Notes: generated from the sequence alone by a model not told the origin. Shown: positions 34,959 through 46,537, counted from the first letter of the stretch. The stretch: 49,056 nucleotides of DNA from JBBIQS01 sp037442205 (GCA_037442205.1 JBBIQS010000060.1:1-49056); one strand, 5' to 3'. Translations and numbers: made by a program.

Positions 34959-36494
34959 GTGAATTTCGATCGTTCCGCGGGAATGCTGCTCCACGTCTCC
35001 AGCCTGCCTGGGCCGTGCGGCATCGGCGACCTGGGTCTGACCGCGCACCACTTCGTCGACTTCCTCGCCGCCGCCGGCCAGTCCTACTGGCAAATCCTGC
35101 CGCTGGGCCCCAACGACGCCGGCAATCCCTACGTCGCCGAGTCGTCCTGGGCCGGCTCGCCGTTCTTCGTCAGCTTGGAGCAGCTCAAGCACCAGGGCGA
35201 TCTGACCGACGACGAGCTGCGCTCGGCCATGGCGCCGCACCGCAGCGAGGTCGACTACAGGGCCGTGCGCGACAGCCGCCGGGTGCTGCTCGCCCGCGCC
35301 GCCGAGCGCTTCCTCGGGCGGGCCAAGGGCAAGGAGCGCGACCGCTACGACACCTTCTGCCAGGCCGAGGCCAGCTGGCTCGAGGACTGGGCGCTTTTCG
35401 GCGCCGCCCACCGCCACTTCGAGGGCAAGCCGTGGTGGGAGTGGCCGCGCCCGCTGGCGCTGCGCACCGCCGCCGGGCTCAAGGAGTGGAAGGAGAAGCT
35501 GGCCAAGGAGATGGACGTCGAGCGCTACGTGCAGATGCGCTTCTACGAGCAGTGGGAGCTGCTGCGCGCCAAGGCCGCCAGCTCGAAGATCAAGCTCATC
35601 GGCGACATCCCCATCTACTGCGCCCGCGACAGCACCGACGTCTGGGCCAATCGCCAGTACTTCCAGCTCAAGGAGGATGGCACGCCCAAGGTCGTCTCCG
35701 GAGTGCCGCCCGACTACTTCGCCAAGGACGGCCAGCTGTGGGGCACGCCGATCTACGACTGGAAGAAGCTCGCCGCCGAGGGCTTCGGATGGTGGATCGG
35801 CCGGCTGCGGGCGGCGCTGCGGCAGGCCGACGTGGTGCGCATCGATCACTTCCGCGCCTTCGAGGCCTACTGGGAGGTGAAGGCCAACGCTCCCACCGCC
35901 CGCGACGGCCGCTGGGTCAAGGGGCCGGGCGATGCCTTCTTCCACGCGGTGCGCAAGGCCCTGGGCGAGGCCCCGTTCATCGCCGAGGACCTGGGGATCA
36001 TCACCAAGGAAGTGCGCGCGCTGCGCGACCGCTTCGAGCTGCCGGGGATGCGGGTGCTGCAGTTCGCCTTCTCCGAGGGCGCCGCCAGCCCGCACCTGCC
36101 GATCCACTACAGCCGCAGCTCGGTGGTCTACACCGGCACCCACGACAACGACACCACCGTCGGCTGGTACCAGAAGGCCAGCGAGAAGGAGAAGGACGCC
36201 TTCCGCCGCTACACCTCCACCGACGGCAACTACTGCCACTACCACATGATGCGCGCCGCCTACTCCTCGGTGGCCGACCTGGCCATCGTGCCCGCCCAGG
36301 ACGTGCTCGGGCTCGGCACCGCCGCGCGCATCAACGTCCCCGGCGTCGCCGACGGGAACTGGAAGTGGAAGCTGGTGCCCGATCAGCTGGGCACTGCCCA
36401 GGCCCGCACCCTGGGCGAGCTGTGCGAGACCTTCGGCCGTTTGCCCGGCAAGAAGCCGGCCGCCGAGGGCAGAGAAGAGGGCGCGGCCGCCTAG
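34959..36494 (+). CDS. malQ: 4-alpha-glucanotransferase (amylomaltase, GH77)
   Basis: Transfers alpha-1,4-glucan segments in maltodextrin and glycogen metabolism, in the cytoplasm. The 511-aa protein opens with GMLLHVSSLPGPCGIGDLG and has the GH77 catalytic regions: VVRIDHFRAFEAYWEV (nucleophile Asp), FIAEDLGIITKEV (acid/base Glu) and YTGTHDNDTTVGWY (third Asp). I chose GTG 34959 because GGAGG stands 6 bases upstream and the protein then starts MNFDRSAGMLL, as in the family; the frame stays open upstream to 34590 without support. A strong hairpin follows. Confidence 0.95.
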   Translation: MNFDRSAGMLLHVSSLPGPCGIGDLGLTAHHFVDFLAAAGQSYWQILPLGPNDAGNPYVAESSWAGSPFFVSLEQLKHQGDLTDDELRSAMAPHRSEVDYRAVRDSRRVLLARAAERFLGRAKGKERDRYDTFCQAEASWLEDWALFGAAHRHFEGKPWWEWPRPLALRTAAGLKEWKEKLAKEMDVERYVQMRFYEQWELLRAKAASSKIKLIGDIPIYCARDSTDVWANRQYFQLKEDGTPKVVSGVPPDYFAKDGQLWGTPIYDWKKLAAEGFGWWIGRLRAALRQADVVRIDHFRAFEAYWEVKANAPTARDGRWVKGPGDAFFHAVRKALGEAPFIAEDLGIITKEVRALRDRFELPGMRVLQFAFSEGAASPHLPIHYSRSSVVYTGTHDNDTTVGWYQKASEKEKDAFRRYTSTDGNYCHYHMMRAAYSSVADLAIVPAQDVLGLGTAARINVPGVADGNWKWKLVPDQLGTAQARTLGELCETFGRLPGKKPAAEGREEGAAA

Positions 36495-36519
36495 CCGCTG
36501 GATTCATGGCCAACCGCTC

Positions 36520-36557
36520 GCGGGCGAGCCTTCCCACCTCGGGAAGGACTCGCCCGC
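36520..36557 (+). terminator. Strong hairpin terminator after malQ
   Basis: GCGGGCGAG (36520-36528) pairs with CTCGCCCGC (36549-36557), and CTTCCC (36530-36535) pairs with GGGAAG (36541-36546). The following GCTGCTTTG is only weakly T-rich. Confidence 0.6.
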
Positions 36558-36761
36558 GCTGCTTTGAGCCGCCAGGCGGAGCGGCGACAGCCCGGACGGG
36601 CCCGGCGCGCTCCCCCACGCAACGTTGTCGGCGCTGGCCCATCCAAGCCGGGGAGAGAAGACGAACCCCTGGGTTGGCGCAGGCACGTCGGCCTGCCGGC
36701 AGGGGTTGAAGAGAACCGCAGTCACGGCCGCCCGCGCGGCGGACGCACGAGAGGAGCAACC

Positions 36762-37136
36762 ATGGAAACCACCCCCGCCGCCTCCCCGGCCACCTCCGCG
36801 ATGGCGCCCTCGCCCATCCAGCTCACCGCCAAGGCCCTCGAGGTCGTCAAGCAGACCTTCGCCTCCCAGAAGCTCGAGGGGCACCACCTGCGCATCGGCC
36901 TGCTGCCCGGCGGCTGCGCCGGCTTCAGCTACGACCTCGACGTGGTCAAGGAGCTGCGCGCCGGCGACGTCTCCTTCGTCCAGGAGGGCGTCTCCATCGC
37001 CCTGGCCGAGGACAGCATCCCCATGCTCCAGGGCACCACGGTCGACTATGTCGACGACGGCGTCCACGCCGGCTTTGCCTTCAAGAACCCCAACGCCCGC
37101 TCGACCTGCGGCTGCGGTTCCTCGTTCCAGGCCTAG
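36762..37136 (+). CDS. A-type iron-sulfur cluster carrier (IscA/ErpA/HesB family)
   Basis: A 124-aa protein that should carry or deliver Fe-S clusters in the cytoplasm. After a Pro/Ala-rich N-terminal 15 residues it has the family body: TAKALEVVKQTFASQ, LRIGLLPGGCAGFSYDL and a C-terminal STCGCGSSF. The three conserved cysteines (GGC and CGC) are present. GAGGAG precedes the ATG. No isc or suf genes are adjacent, so it cannot be assigned to IscA, SufA or ErpA. Confidence 0.9.
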   Translation: METTPAASPATSAMAPSPIQLTAKALEVVKQTFASQKLEGHHLRIGLLPGGCAGFSYDLDVVKELRAGDVSFVQEGVSIALAEDSIPMLQGTTVDYVDDGVHAGFAFKNPNARSTCGCGSSFQA

Positions 37137-37474
37137 GCGAACAAGCCCTAGATGTTTTGCGGCGGCCGGTGCCCCTCGTGGCCCGGCCGCCGCCCTTTCG
37201 GGGGAAGGGTCGAGGCGGAGAGGGCCCCGAAAAGTCCAACTGGACGGCGGGGCGGGCGGGCGACCTGTCGACCCCTGAACGCTGTCTGCCGGCCGAGAAA
37301 AGGGCCTCGGCAGGCCAGCTTGACACCCGAAATGACTGGGACTACGGTCCGCGTTCTTTCGGCAGCCTCGGATGGCCGAGGCCGCGCGCGACGGCATCGA
37401 TCCCCGTGCCGCCGCGAGTGCAAAACCAAGGGGGCAAGCAAGCGGTTCGCCGCAGTTTGGAAGGTTCCTTTCAC
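37137..37474. other. 338-base leader region of rpsA
   Basis: No gene. It carries the rpsA promoter at 37320-37348 and then a 5' leader of about 120 bases. Ribosomal protein S1 leaders are often autoregulated; I see no specific structure that proves it here. Confidence 0.5.
37320..37348 (+). promoter_or_regulatory. Sigma-70-type promoter for rpsA
   Basis: TTGACA (37320-37325), a 17-base spacer and TACGGT (37343-37348). The perfect -35 and spacing make it convincing. Confidence 0.65.
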
Positions 37475-39184
<1,710 letters not shown>

Positions 39185-39206
39185 TCACGCTTCAAGCCTG
39201 ATCTAG

Positions 39207-39243
39207 TGTCGGGGGCCCGGGGCAACTCGGGCCCTCGGCATTT
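39207..39243 (+). terminator. GC-rich hairpin after rpsA
   Basis: GGGGGCCCGGG pairs with CTCGGGCCCTC with one wobble, around GCAA. Only ATTT follows nearby, so it is a weak terminator candidate; it also lies 30 bases from the end of the convergent transglycosylase gene. Confidence 0.45.
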
Positions 39244-39273
39244 GCGGGGACGGCGAAGGGCGACGCGGAGGGT

Positions 39274-40188
39274 TTACGGCCCGGTCGGATCGCTGGATCC
39301 GGCGACCTCCGGCGGCTCGACCAGCTGCGGCTCCTCGTGGCCGTCGGGCTCGATCTCCGGAGGCTCGGGCGCCGGCGGCTCGCTGGGCGGGGGCGGGGCC
39401 TTGCCGAAGGCGAACGCCAGCTCCAGCCGCGCCGAGGCGATGGCCTCCGCGGGCGCCAGGTGCTCTTCGGCAATGCGGTCGAGCGCGTGCCGCGCCCGCT
39501 GGTACCAGGCTTCCTTGAGCTGCGGCAGCTTGCGCGGGCTGGGCAGCAGCGCCGCCAGCGCCGCCGACTCGGCCAGGGTCAGCGAGCGCGCCGGCTTGTG
39601 GAAGTGGGCCTGCGCGCCGGCCTCGATCCCAAAGATCCCCTCTCCCCACTCCACCGCGTTCAGGTAGAGCTCGAGGATCCGCTTCTTCGGCAGGTGTTGC
39701 TCGAGTCGCGAGGCCAGCAGCGCCTCCTTGAGCTTGCGCACCATGCTGCGATCGGTGCTGAGCCAGAGGTTCTTGGCCAGCTGCTGGGTGAGGGTCGAGG
39801 CGCCGCGCAGCGTGCCGCCGCTGGCCATCGTGTGGCGCACGGCGTTGGAGACCTCCTTGAGGTCGACCCCGTCGTGCTCGAAGAAGCGGGCGTCCTCGCT
39901 GGCGATCACCGCCGCCGACAGCGAAGGCGCGATCTGGCCCATCGGCACTGGCTGCCACTGCAGCCGAAGCCGGCGCCCTTTCTCCAGCGCCTCGGCCTTG
40001 CGCTGGCGCATCAGCGCCGTCTCCTTCAGCGGCTCGGTGCGCAGCGCCGCCACCTGCGCGCCGGAGGGCAGCCGCCACAGCTGGTAGCAGACGTAGCCCG
40101 AGGCCAGCGCCAACAGCGCCAGGCCGATATGGCGCAGCTTGAGCCCGGCTGAGGAACGGCGGGGGCGCCGGACTGTGGTCGAGGCCAT
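39274..40188 (-). CDS. mtgA: Monofunctional peptidoglycan glycosyltransferase (GT51)
   Basis: Polymerises lipid II into glycan strands at the inner membrane. The 304-aa protein has one N-terminal membrane anchor (about residues 18-37) and the GT51 motifs AVIASEDARFFEHDGVD (catalytic Glu), GASTLTQQLAKNLWLS, RKLKEALLASRLEQ, and KKRILELYLNAVEWGEGIFG. There is no transpeptidase domain; the protein ends in a Pro/Glu-rich tail. I prefer ATG 40188, with AGGAAG upstream, over the ATG six codons earlier. It is convergent with rpsA. Confidence 0.93.
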   Translation of the reverse strand: MASTTVRRPRRSSAGLKLRHIGLALLALASGYVCYQLWRLPSGAQVAALRTEPLKETALMRQRKAEALEKGRRLRLQWQPVPMGQIAPSLSAAVIASEDARFFEHDGVDLKEVSNAVRHTMASGGTLRGASTLTQQLAKNLWLSTDRSMVRKLKEALLASRLEQHLPKKRILELYLNAVEWGEGIFGIEAGAQAHFHKPARSLTLAESAALAALLPSPRKLPQLKEAWYQRARHALDRIAEEHLAPAEAIASARLELAFAFGKAPPPPSEPPAPEPPEIEPDGHEEPQLVEPPEVAGSSDPTGP

Positions 40189-40318
40189 CGCGCTGCTTCC
40201 TACCATCGGGCTGCGGAGTGTTCCAGCCCGGGCAGCGAGCGATTGCGGACATTTGGGGCGGCGGACGGGCCGCGCGATGCGTTACACTTCCGCCGACGCT
40301 TCAAGGAGACCCTGATCC

Positions 40319-40705
40319 ATGGCGCCACATCCAGCCGACGGTCCCAAGGACCCCCTTGCCTCCGGGATCGATCGCCGTGCGACTCCGCGGGCGCTGGCGC
40401 GCCTGGGAGTGAGGTTCAGCAACCCCGGCCAGCTGGCGCAGGCGATGAAGGCCACCACCCACAACATCGGGATGGGCGGCCTGTGCCTGCTGACCTCCAA
40501 GTCCTACCAGCCGGGCACCGAGCTGCAGCTGACCATCGAGGTCGGCCAGGGCGAGCTGCTGGAGCTGTCGGCGGTGGTGGCCTGGGCCAGGCCCGGCCGC
40601 GCGGTCGGCGTCCGCTTCGAGGGGATGACCGAGGACCAGCGCCAGAAGCTGGCGGCGCTGGTCGAGAGCCACAAGGACACCCCGGACGACGGCACCGGCC
40701 CGTAG
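40319..40705 (+). CDS. PilZ-domain protein
   Basis: A 128-aa single-domain protein. It has the RRATPR motif near residues 19-24 and THNIGMGGLCL, a variant of the (D/N)xSxxG motif, followed by hydrophobic strands ending in VVAWARPGRAVGVRFEGM. PilZ domains bind cyclic-di-GMP and regulate motility or exopolysaccharide. The Ser of the second motif is replaced by Gly, so binding is uncertain. AAGGAGA precedes the ATG. The exopolysaccharide operon lies 4 kb downstream. Confidence 0.87.
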   Translation: MAPHPADGPKDPLASGIDRRATPRALARLGVRFSNPGQLAQAMKATTHNIGMGGLCLLTSKSYQPGTELQLTIEVGQGELLELSAVVAWARPGRAVGVRFEGMTEDQRQKLAALVESHKDTPDDGTGP

Positions 40706-40817
40706 CCGCGATCGCTCTCCGGGCTTCCGCTCGGGCGCATTGCGGTCTATATGTCAACCATTCATCCGCTCGCACGGCCGACATGCCGGCGGGCAATTGC
40801 GAAGCAGAGGAGCAGAC

Positions 40818-40952
40818 ATGCCGGCAGCGAAGAAGAAGGGCAATCGCACCAAGCGCAGCGTGAAGAACCGGGCCAAGGTCAAGCAGGTGGCCGCCAAGCG
40901 CAAGCGCGTTCGTCACCAGAAGTCGGTCAAGAAGGGCATGCGCGCGCGCTAG
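40818..40952 (+). CDS. Very basic 44-aa protein
   Basis: A 44-aa protein, with about 20 Lys or Arg residues, beginning MPAAKKKGNRTKRSVKNRAK and ending KKGMRAR. GAGGAG stands 5 bases before the ATG, and a good hairpin follows 26 bases after the stop. Both support a real gene. The composition suggests nucleic-acid binding, as in small nucleoid or ribosome-associated proteins. I do not recognise the family; it resembles the Lys/Ala-rich tail of the valine-tRNA ligase only in composition. Confidence 0.65.
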   Translation: MPAAKKKGNRTKRSVKNRAKVKQVAAKRKRVRHQKSVKKGMRAR

Positions 40953-40978
40953 TCGCCTGCCGTTCGAGCAGTCGTCGA

Positions 40979-41006
40979 GGCCGTCTCTCTGCCGTGAGAG
41001 GCGGCC
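40979..41006 (+). terminator. Hairpin after the basic small protein
   Basis: GGCCGTCTCTC pairs with GAGAGGCGGCC with one mismatch around TGCCGT, followed by TTCGTGCGT. Confidence 0.6.
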
Positions 41007-41144
41007 TTCGTGCGTCCAGGGGCCTCCGCCCTGCGCCGGTGTGCGAGCGAGCACAGTGCAGAGCGGTGGACTGCTCGCGCGGCCGCACCGGCCTAGATTG
41101 ACTGGCAAACCGCTGCCCGTGTCTGGCTGTCGGGAGGGGGAGAC

Positions 41145-41462
41145 ATGGACTTCCAGAAGGCGCTCAAGGGGGCGAGGGGAGGCATCAGGCGCTACCGGGC
41201 GTACCGCTATATGAGGAACGCCGAGTGGCCAGGCGACATGCGCGACTACCTGCTGGACAGGTTGGGGCTGGAGGAGAAGCACACCGCGGCCAGCATCTTC
41301 GGCGGAGTGGGCTTCTTCGCGCTGGGGCTGCTGGTGGGCAGCGCCCTGGGGGTGATCTTCGCGCCGATGTCCGGCAGCGAGATGCGCACCACCATGCGCG
41401 ACCAGGGCATGCGCGGGGTGATGGAGAAGACGCGCGCCACCATCCAGACCCCCAGCGCCTAG
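41145..41462 (+). CDS. YtxH-like small membrane protein
   Basis: A 105-aa protein. The first 45 residues are charged (FQKALKGARGGIRRYRAYRY). One membrane segment (about 50-72) reads FGGVGFFALGLLVGSALGVI and runs into FAPMSGSEMRTTMRDQG, the YtxH-type ending in which Gly-rich helix, APxSG and a charged helix follow each other. GGAGGGGGA precedes the ATG. YtxH-type proteins are linked to stress responses in other bacteria; the role here is unknown. Confidence 0.75.
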   Translation: MDFQKALKGARGGIRRYRAYRYMRNAEWPGDMRDYLLDRLGLEEKHTAASIFGGVGFFALGLLVGSALGVIFAPMSGSEMRTTMRDQGMRGVMEKTRATIQTPSA

Positions 41463-41474
41463 CGTGTAGCCGGC

Positions 41475-41503
41475 GGGCGCTCGGTCCGGTCTGCCGAGCG
41501 CCC
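41475..41503 (+). terminator. Hairpin between the YtxH-like and esterase genes
   Basis: GGGCGCTCGG (41475-41484) pairs perfectly with CCGAGCGCCC (41494-41503) around a 9-base loop, followed by TTCGCC. Confidence 0.6.
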
Positions 41504-41527
41504 TTCGCCGCCCGGGCGAGGTGGGCG

Positions 41528-41536
41528 TGCTAGCCT
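41528..41536 (+). promoter_or_regulatory. Extended -10 element just before the esterase gene
   Basis: TGC followed by TAGCCT (41531-41536), ending 10 bases before ATG 41547, with no Shine-Dalgarno sequence and no clear -35. A very short leader or leaderless start is implied. Confidence 0.35.
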
Positions 41537-41546
41537 GCGCTCCCCG

Positions 41547-42224
41547 ATGATCGTCTACCTGCACGGGTTTGCCTCCAGCCCAGCCTCGTTCAAGGCGCGG
41601 CTGTTTCGCGACCGCTTCGCGCAGCTGGGGATCGATCTGGAGGTCCCGGCCCTCGATCAGGGCGACTTCGAGCACCTCACGATCAGCGGGCAGCTGCGGG
41701 TGCTGGAGAGCGCGCTGGCCGAGGGGCAGGGGCCGACGGTGCTGATCGGCTCCAGCCTGGGCGGCTACCTGGCGGCGCTGTACGCCTCGCAGCGTCCGGC
41801 GGAGGCGCTGGTCCTGATGGCCCCGGCGGTGGAGTTCGCCAGCCGCTGGCGGGCGCGGATTCCCCCGGGCGACTGGGAGCGCTGGGCGGGCGGGGGGCGG
41901 CTGCCGGTCTTCCACCCCGCCTTCGGGCGCGAGGTCCCCATCGCCTTCGACCTGATGGCCGACGCCGGCAGACACGCCGCGCTGCCCCTGGTGCGCGCGC
42001 CGACCCTGGTGCTCCACGGCCTCCGAGACGAGATCGTGGCGTCCGAAGCGGTGGAGCGCTTCGTCGCCCTCAATGGGGCCAGGCTGGAGCTCTTCGACTC
42101 GACGCACGAGCTCACCGATGTCGCCGAGGGGCTGTTCGAGCGCGCGCGGGCCTTCTTGGCGGCAATCCCGGAGATCCGCCGGGCGTGGCCAACGCTCGCC
42201 GAGCCGTACACCGCGCGCCCTTAG
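41547..42224 (+). CDS. YqiA/YcfP-like alpha/beta hydrolase (esterase)
   Basis: A 225-aa alpha/beta hydrolase that begins directly with the core strand MIVYLHGFASSPASFKA, as in the YqiA family. The nucleophile elbow is IGSSLGGYLAALYA, and the later motifs are APTLVLHGLRDEIV (acid) and DSTHELTD (His). It should be a cytoplasmic Ser esterase or thioesterase. The start codon is taken from the family, since no ribosome binding site is seen; a promoter element lies 10 bases upstream. Confidence 0.83.
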   Translation: MIVYLHGFASSPASFKARLFRDRFAQLGIDLEVPALDQGDFEHLTISGQLRVLESALAEGQGPTVLIGSSLGGYLAALYASQRPAEALVLMAPAVEFASRWRARIPPGDWERWAGGGRLPVFHPAFGREVPIAFDLMADAGRHAALPLVRAPTLVLHGLRDEIVASEAVERFVALNGARLELFDSTHELTDVAEGLFERARAFLAAIPEIRRAWPTLAEPYTARP

Positions 42225-42325
42225 ATGCCTCGCCGAGCCGCTCGGCGCGGCCACCGGGAGGGGAGCCTTGGCCGGGCGAGGTCGGCAGTTGCCCGCCTGG
42301 GAAGGCGATCCCCAAAACTCAAGGC

Positions 42326-42550
42326 ATGAAGGCCAAGCGCGATCAGGAGCTGAGGGAGCGGGTGCTGTTCACCCTTCTGTCGACCGGGGCGCTGGCGCTG
42401 GCCGAAGTGCTCGCTTCACACCTAGCGCGCACGGCGTGGCTGCGAACCACCGGTCGCGAGCCCCCCAAGCGCTTGGGCTTCTTTACCGCACTCGCTGAGA
42501 GGGCGAGCAGGGGTGCTGCCGCAAAGATCCTCCGCCCGCGCGAGGCGTGA
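42326..42550 (+). CDS. Small hypothetical protein (74 aa)
   Basis: A 74-aa protein starting MKAKRDQELRERVLFTLLST. It has one moderately hydrophobic stretch (about residues 14-31) between charged ends. AAGG stands 3 bases before the ATG, closer than ideal. Codon use resembles the neighbours, but the start signal is weak, and I recognise no family. It could be a small membrane protein or a chance frame. Confidence 0.4.
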   Translation: MKAKRDQELRERVLFTLLSTGALALAEVLASHLARTAWLRTTGREPPKRLGFFTALAERASRGAAAKILRPREA

Positions 42551-42833
42551 CGCCTGACACACCCTGTCCCGGGCAGGCCGCCCCGCCGCGAAGCGCCGGC
42601 AGCCAAGAGGGGCGCCGAGCGCGCTGCCGTTGCCCTGCCTGCTACCCGTAGGCAGCTTGTTGCCACGAATGGACAAACCTTTCCCCCCCGCGCCCGTCCG
42701 ATTCGTCCGAGAGGGACACCGCCTTCTCGGCTAGGCGCAGGGCGGAAAAGGACCTCGCCGGGGATCGGCGGGGGAGAGCCGCCCGGGCCGGGCGGCCGAC
42801 CGACACCGAAGCAGCAGCCGAGGCTCGACGACG

Positions 42834-44288
<1,455 letters not shown>

Positions 44289-44313
44289 TCCGGCCTGAGT
44301 CCTGCGGGGGCCG

Positions 44314-44541
44314 CTAGGCGCTGGCCCGCTGCTCGGGCTCCGGCGCCTGCTCGCTCGCCGGGGCCTGCGCCGCCGGGCGCCGCCGCAGCCCGCTGGCCGC
44401 CCCCGCGGCCACCATCAGGCTGCCGGCGACCAGCAGGGCGAGTGCCTGTGCCCAGGCGGCCGGCACCAGCCCGCTCGCCACCGACCGCACCGCCCAGCCC
44501 AGGGCGAACGACGTCGCCGTCACCAGCGCCACCCACCTCAT
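44314..44541 (-). CDS. Small membrane protein (75 aa)
   Basis: A 75-aa protein with two membrane segments (MRWVALVTATSFALGWAVRS and AQALALLVAGSLMVAAGAAS) and a charged Ala/Pro-rich tail. GGGAGGGG lies 5 bases before the ATG, a strong site. It is convergent with the NtrC-type gene and divergent from the exopolysaccharide operon. The family is not recognised. Confidence 0.6.
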   Translation of the reverse strand: MRWVALVTATSFALGWAVRSVASGLVPAAWAQALALLVAGSLMVAAGAASGLRRRPAAQAPASEQAPEPEQRASA

Positions 44542-44762
44542 GACGTCCCCTCCCGCTTCCCCGCGGGTAGGGCCAGTTCAAGCGCCGTGCCGCCCCGCGG
44601 CGAGGGAACTGCGCTTCCACGCCCGTCCACTCCGTTGGAGCCTCGGGAAGGCGGCGGGCCACCTTCCGCGCCCCCGCGATGGGGTGCGCGCGGAGCGGCT
44701 CCCGAGGCGTGCCGCGGGTTGGAACGGCTGTTGCCACGGCGGAGCTGCGGGGAGGCGGGCCA

Positions 44763-44778
44763 TGGCACGGCCGCTGCT
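44763..44778 (+). promoter_or_regulatory. Sigma-54 (-24/-12) promoter of the exopolysaccharide operon
   Basis: TGGCACGGCCGCTGCT has the invariant GG (44764-44765) and GC (44776-44777) separated by exactly ten bases, and one mismatch to the consensus core TGGCACG-N4-TTGCW. It predicts transcription from about 44789, 28 bases before the first gene. A 9-bp inverted repeat, GCCTCGGGA (44640-44648) with TCCCGAGGC (44700-44708), lies upstream where an activator could bind. Confidence 0.7.
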
Positions 44779-44816
44779 CCTCACTCGGCTCCGGACCTGT
44801 CGCAGGAATTGCCCAC

Positions 44817-45383
44817 ATGACGAACTCGATGACCCGAATCCCGCTGGCCCTCTTCCTCTCCCTCCTCGCCGCCTGTGCCCACTCCAAGGCGGTCCCCAAG
44901 GACCTGTCGGGTAGCCGCTACCAGATCGGGCGGGAGGACATCCTCGACGTCTCGGTGTGGCGCGACGCCGACCTGTCGCGGGTGGTGCCGGTGCGCCCCG
45001 ACGGGATGATCAGCCTGCCGCTGGTCGGCGAGCTGGTGGCGGTCGGCCGCACCGCCGACGACCTGGCCAAGGAGATCGCCCAGAAGCTCGGCCCCTACGT
45101 CCAGGAGCCGCGGGTGGTGGTCATCGTCCGCGAGGTCAACTCCCCCAAGGTCTACGTGCTGGGGGAGGTGGCGCACCCCGGGGCCTTCCCGCTCAAGGGG
45201 CGGATGACGGTGCTGCAGGCGCTGGCCCTGGCCGGCGGGCCCAACGAGTTCGCCTCGCGCTCGCAGATCGTGGTCCTGCGCGGGGCGCAGGCGGAGCGGT
45301 ACGAGGTCGACTACACCGAGCTGGTGAGCACCGAGCAGGCGGACTTTCCGCTGGCCGCCGGCGACACCATCTACGTGCCTTGA
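44817..45383 (+). CDS. Polysaccharide export (OPX/Wza-like) lipoprotein, short form
   Basis: A 188-aa lipoprotein. The leader ends LLSLLAAC with Cys20 as the lipid site. It is followed by the polysaccharide-export domain (YQIGREDILDVSVWRDADLS to VGRTADDLAKEIAQ) and one SLBB-like domain (VYVLGEVAHPGAFPLKGRMT to PLAAGDTIYVP). The protein stops there: the extra domains and C-terminal amphipathic helix that form the outer-membrane pore in Wza are absent. Some myxobacterial OPX proteins of this short type work with a separate beta-barrel, and such a gene follows after 12 bases. A second ATG at 44829 is also possible. Confidence 0.9.
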   Translation: MTNSMTRIPLALFLSLLAACAHSKAVPKDLSGSRYQIGREDILDVSVWRDADLSRVVPVRPDGMISLPLVGELVAVGRTADDLAKEIAQKLGPYVQEPRVVVIVREVNSPKVYVLGEVAHPGAFPLKGRMTVLQALALAGGPNEFASRSQIVVLRGAQAERYEVDYTELVSTEQADFPLAAGDTIYVP

Positions 45384-45395
45384 GGGAGCCGAGGG

Positions 45396-46499
45396 GTGGG
45401 GACGCGCATGCGGTGGGCGGCATTGGCGGCGCTGGCGCTGGCGAGCCCGGCGCTGGCGGCGACCCGCCACCAGCCGTGGCTGGGGCTGGCCCTGGAGGAG
45501 CGCTTCGACAGCGCGGCGGCGGTGGGCGGCGGCGCCGAGCTGATGTCGAAGATCTCTCCGGAGCTGGGCTACCTGGCGCGCGACGAGCGGCTCAAGCTCG
45601 AGCTCAGCTACGACGCCGACCTGATCCACCACCTCAGCGCCGGCAACTTCACCCTCGACCATCGGGCCCGCGCCGAGTACCACCAGCTGCTGTCGCGGCG
45701 GCTGACCCTGAAGGCCGGCGGGTTCTTCTACCGGGTCGAGGACACCGCCACCCTGCCGCGGTTCGGGGTGGCCAACCTCCACGTCCCGGCGCTGTGGGGC
45801 CGGGCCGAGCTCTCCGCCAGGTACCGGCTCAGCCATCGCCTCACCCTGGAGGCCGGCTACGCCGGGGAGGTGACCCGGCTGTTCCTGGAGGGGCTGCCCT
45901 ACGGAGTGACCCACACCGGCCAGCTGCGGCTGAGCTGGGATCAGACCCCGCGGGTCCAGTGGGGCCTGCTCTATCGGGCCCAGCTCTTCGCCGCCGGGCT
46001 CATCCCCGACTCCCAGGGGCAGTCGCTGGCGGCCACGGGGCGCTTCGTGCCCTGGCGCCATAGCTTTGTGGCTCTGGAGGCGGGGCCGCTGCTGTACGCC
46101 GCCCGCGGAGGGGCCTTCGTGACGCCCCGCTGGCGGGCGGAGCTGGGCTACGAGGCGCGGGGGGCGGAGCTGGGGCTGGTGGCGGGGAGGGACCTGGTGG
46201 GGGCCGCGGGGTACGCGATCGTGGTCTGGGCCGATTTCCTCCAGGCCGCCGGGGCGCTGCGGCTGAGCCGCTCGCTGCAGCTGTTGGCGGCCGGGGGGGC
46301 CTTCCGCAACGGGCTGGCCCCGGACCAGGCGCTCACCGCCCAGGGCTACGCGCTGTCGGCGGGGCTGGAGTGGCGGCTGTCCCGCACCCTCACCGCCCAT
46401 CTCGGCTACGACCGCATCGCCCAGGTCGGCACCGACGCTCTGGACTTCGGCCTGTCGCGCAACATCGTCAGCGCGCGAATCTTTTGGCGCACCCCCTAG
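45396..46499 (+). CDS. Outer-membrane beta-barrel protein, likely OPX partner porin
   Basis: A 367-aa exported protein. After a signal peptide (RWAALAALALASPALA) the rest consists of alternating amphipathic strands with turns every 10-14 residues, for example RLKLELSYDADL, HRARAEYHQLL and RRLTLKAGGFFYRV, and ends in the aromatic-rich SARIFWRTP typical of barrel C-termini. By context it should provide the outer-membrane pore for the polymer. The start may be GTG 45396 or ATG 45408; the signal peptide is intact with either. It shows no enzyme motif. Confidence 0.78.
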   Translation: MGTRMRWAALAALALASPALAATRHQPWLGLALEERFDSAAAVGGGAELMSKISPELGYLARDERLKLELSYDADLIHHLSAGNFTLDHRARAEYHQLLSRRLTLKAGGFFYRVEDTATLPRFGVANLHVPALWGRAELSARYRLSHRLTLEAGYAGEVTRLFLEGLPYGVTHTGQLRLSWDQTPRVQWGLLYRAQLFAAGLIPDSQGQSLAATGRFVPWRHSFVALEAGPLLYAARGGAFVTPRWRAELGYEARGAELGLVAGRDLVGAAGYAIVVWADFLQAAGALRLSRSLQLLAAGGAFRNGLAPDQALTAQGYALSAGLEWRLSRTLTAHLGYDRIAQVGTDALDFGLSRNIVSARIFWRTP

Positions 46500-46537
46500 A
46501 GCGCGGGAGGGCGCCGGCGAGAGGAAGGCAACGAGCC

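Noticed and set aside
36558..36761. Upstream extension of the A-type Fe-S carrier gene
   Set aside because: The frame is open to 36564, but the residues are Arg/Pro/Gly-rich filler; GAGGAG marks the start at 36762.
42551..42833. Promoter or small gene before the NtrC-type activator
   Set aside because: No -35/-10 or -24/-12 pair and no framed ORF with a start site could be supported.
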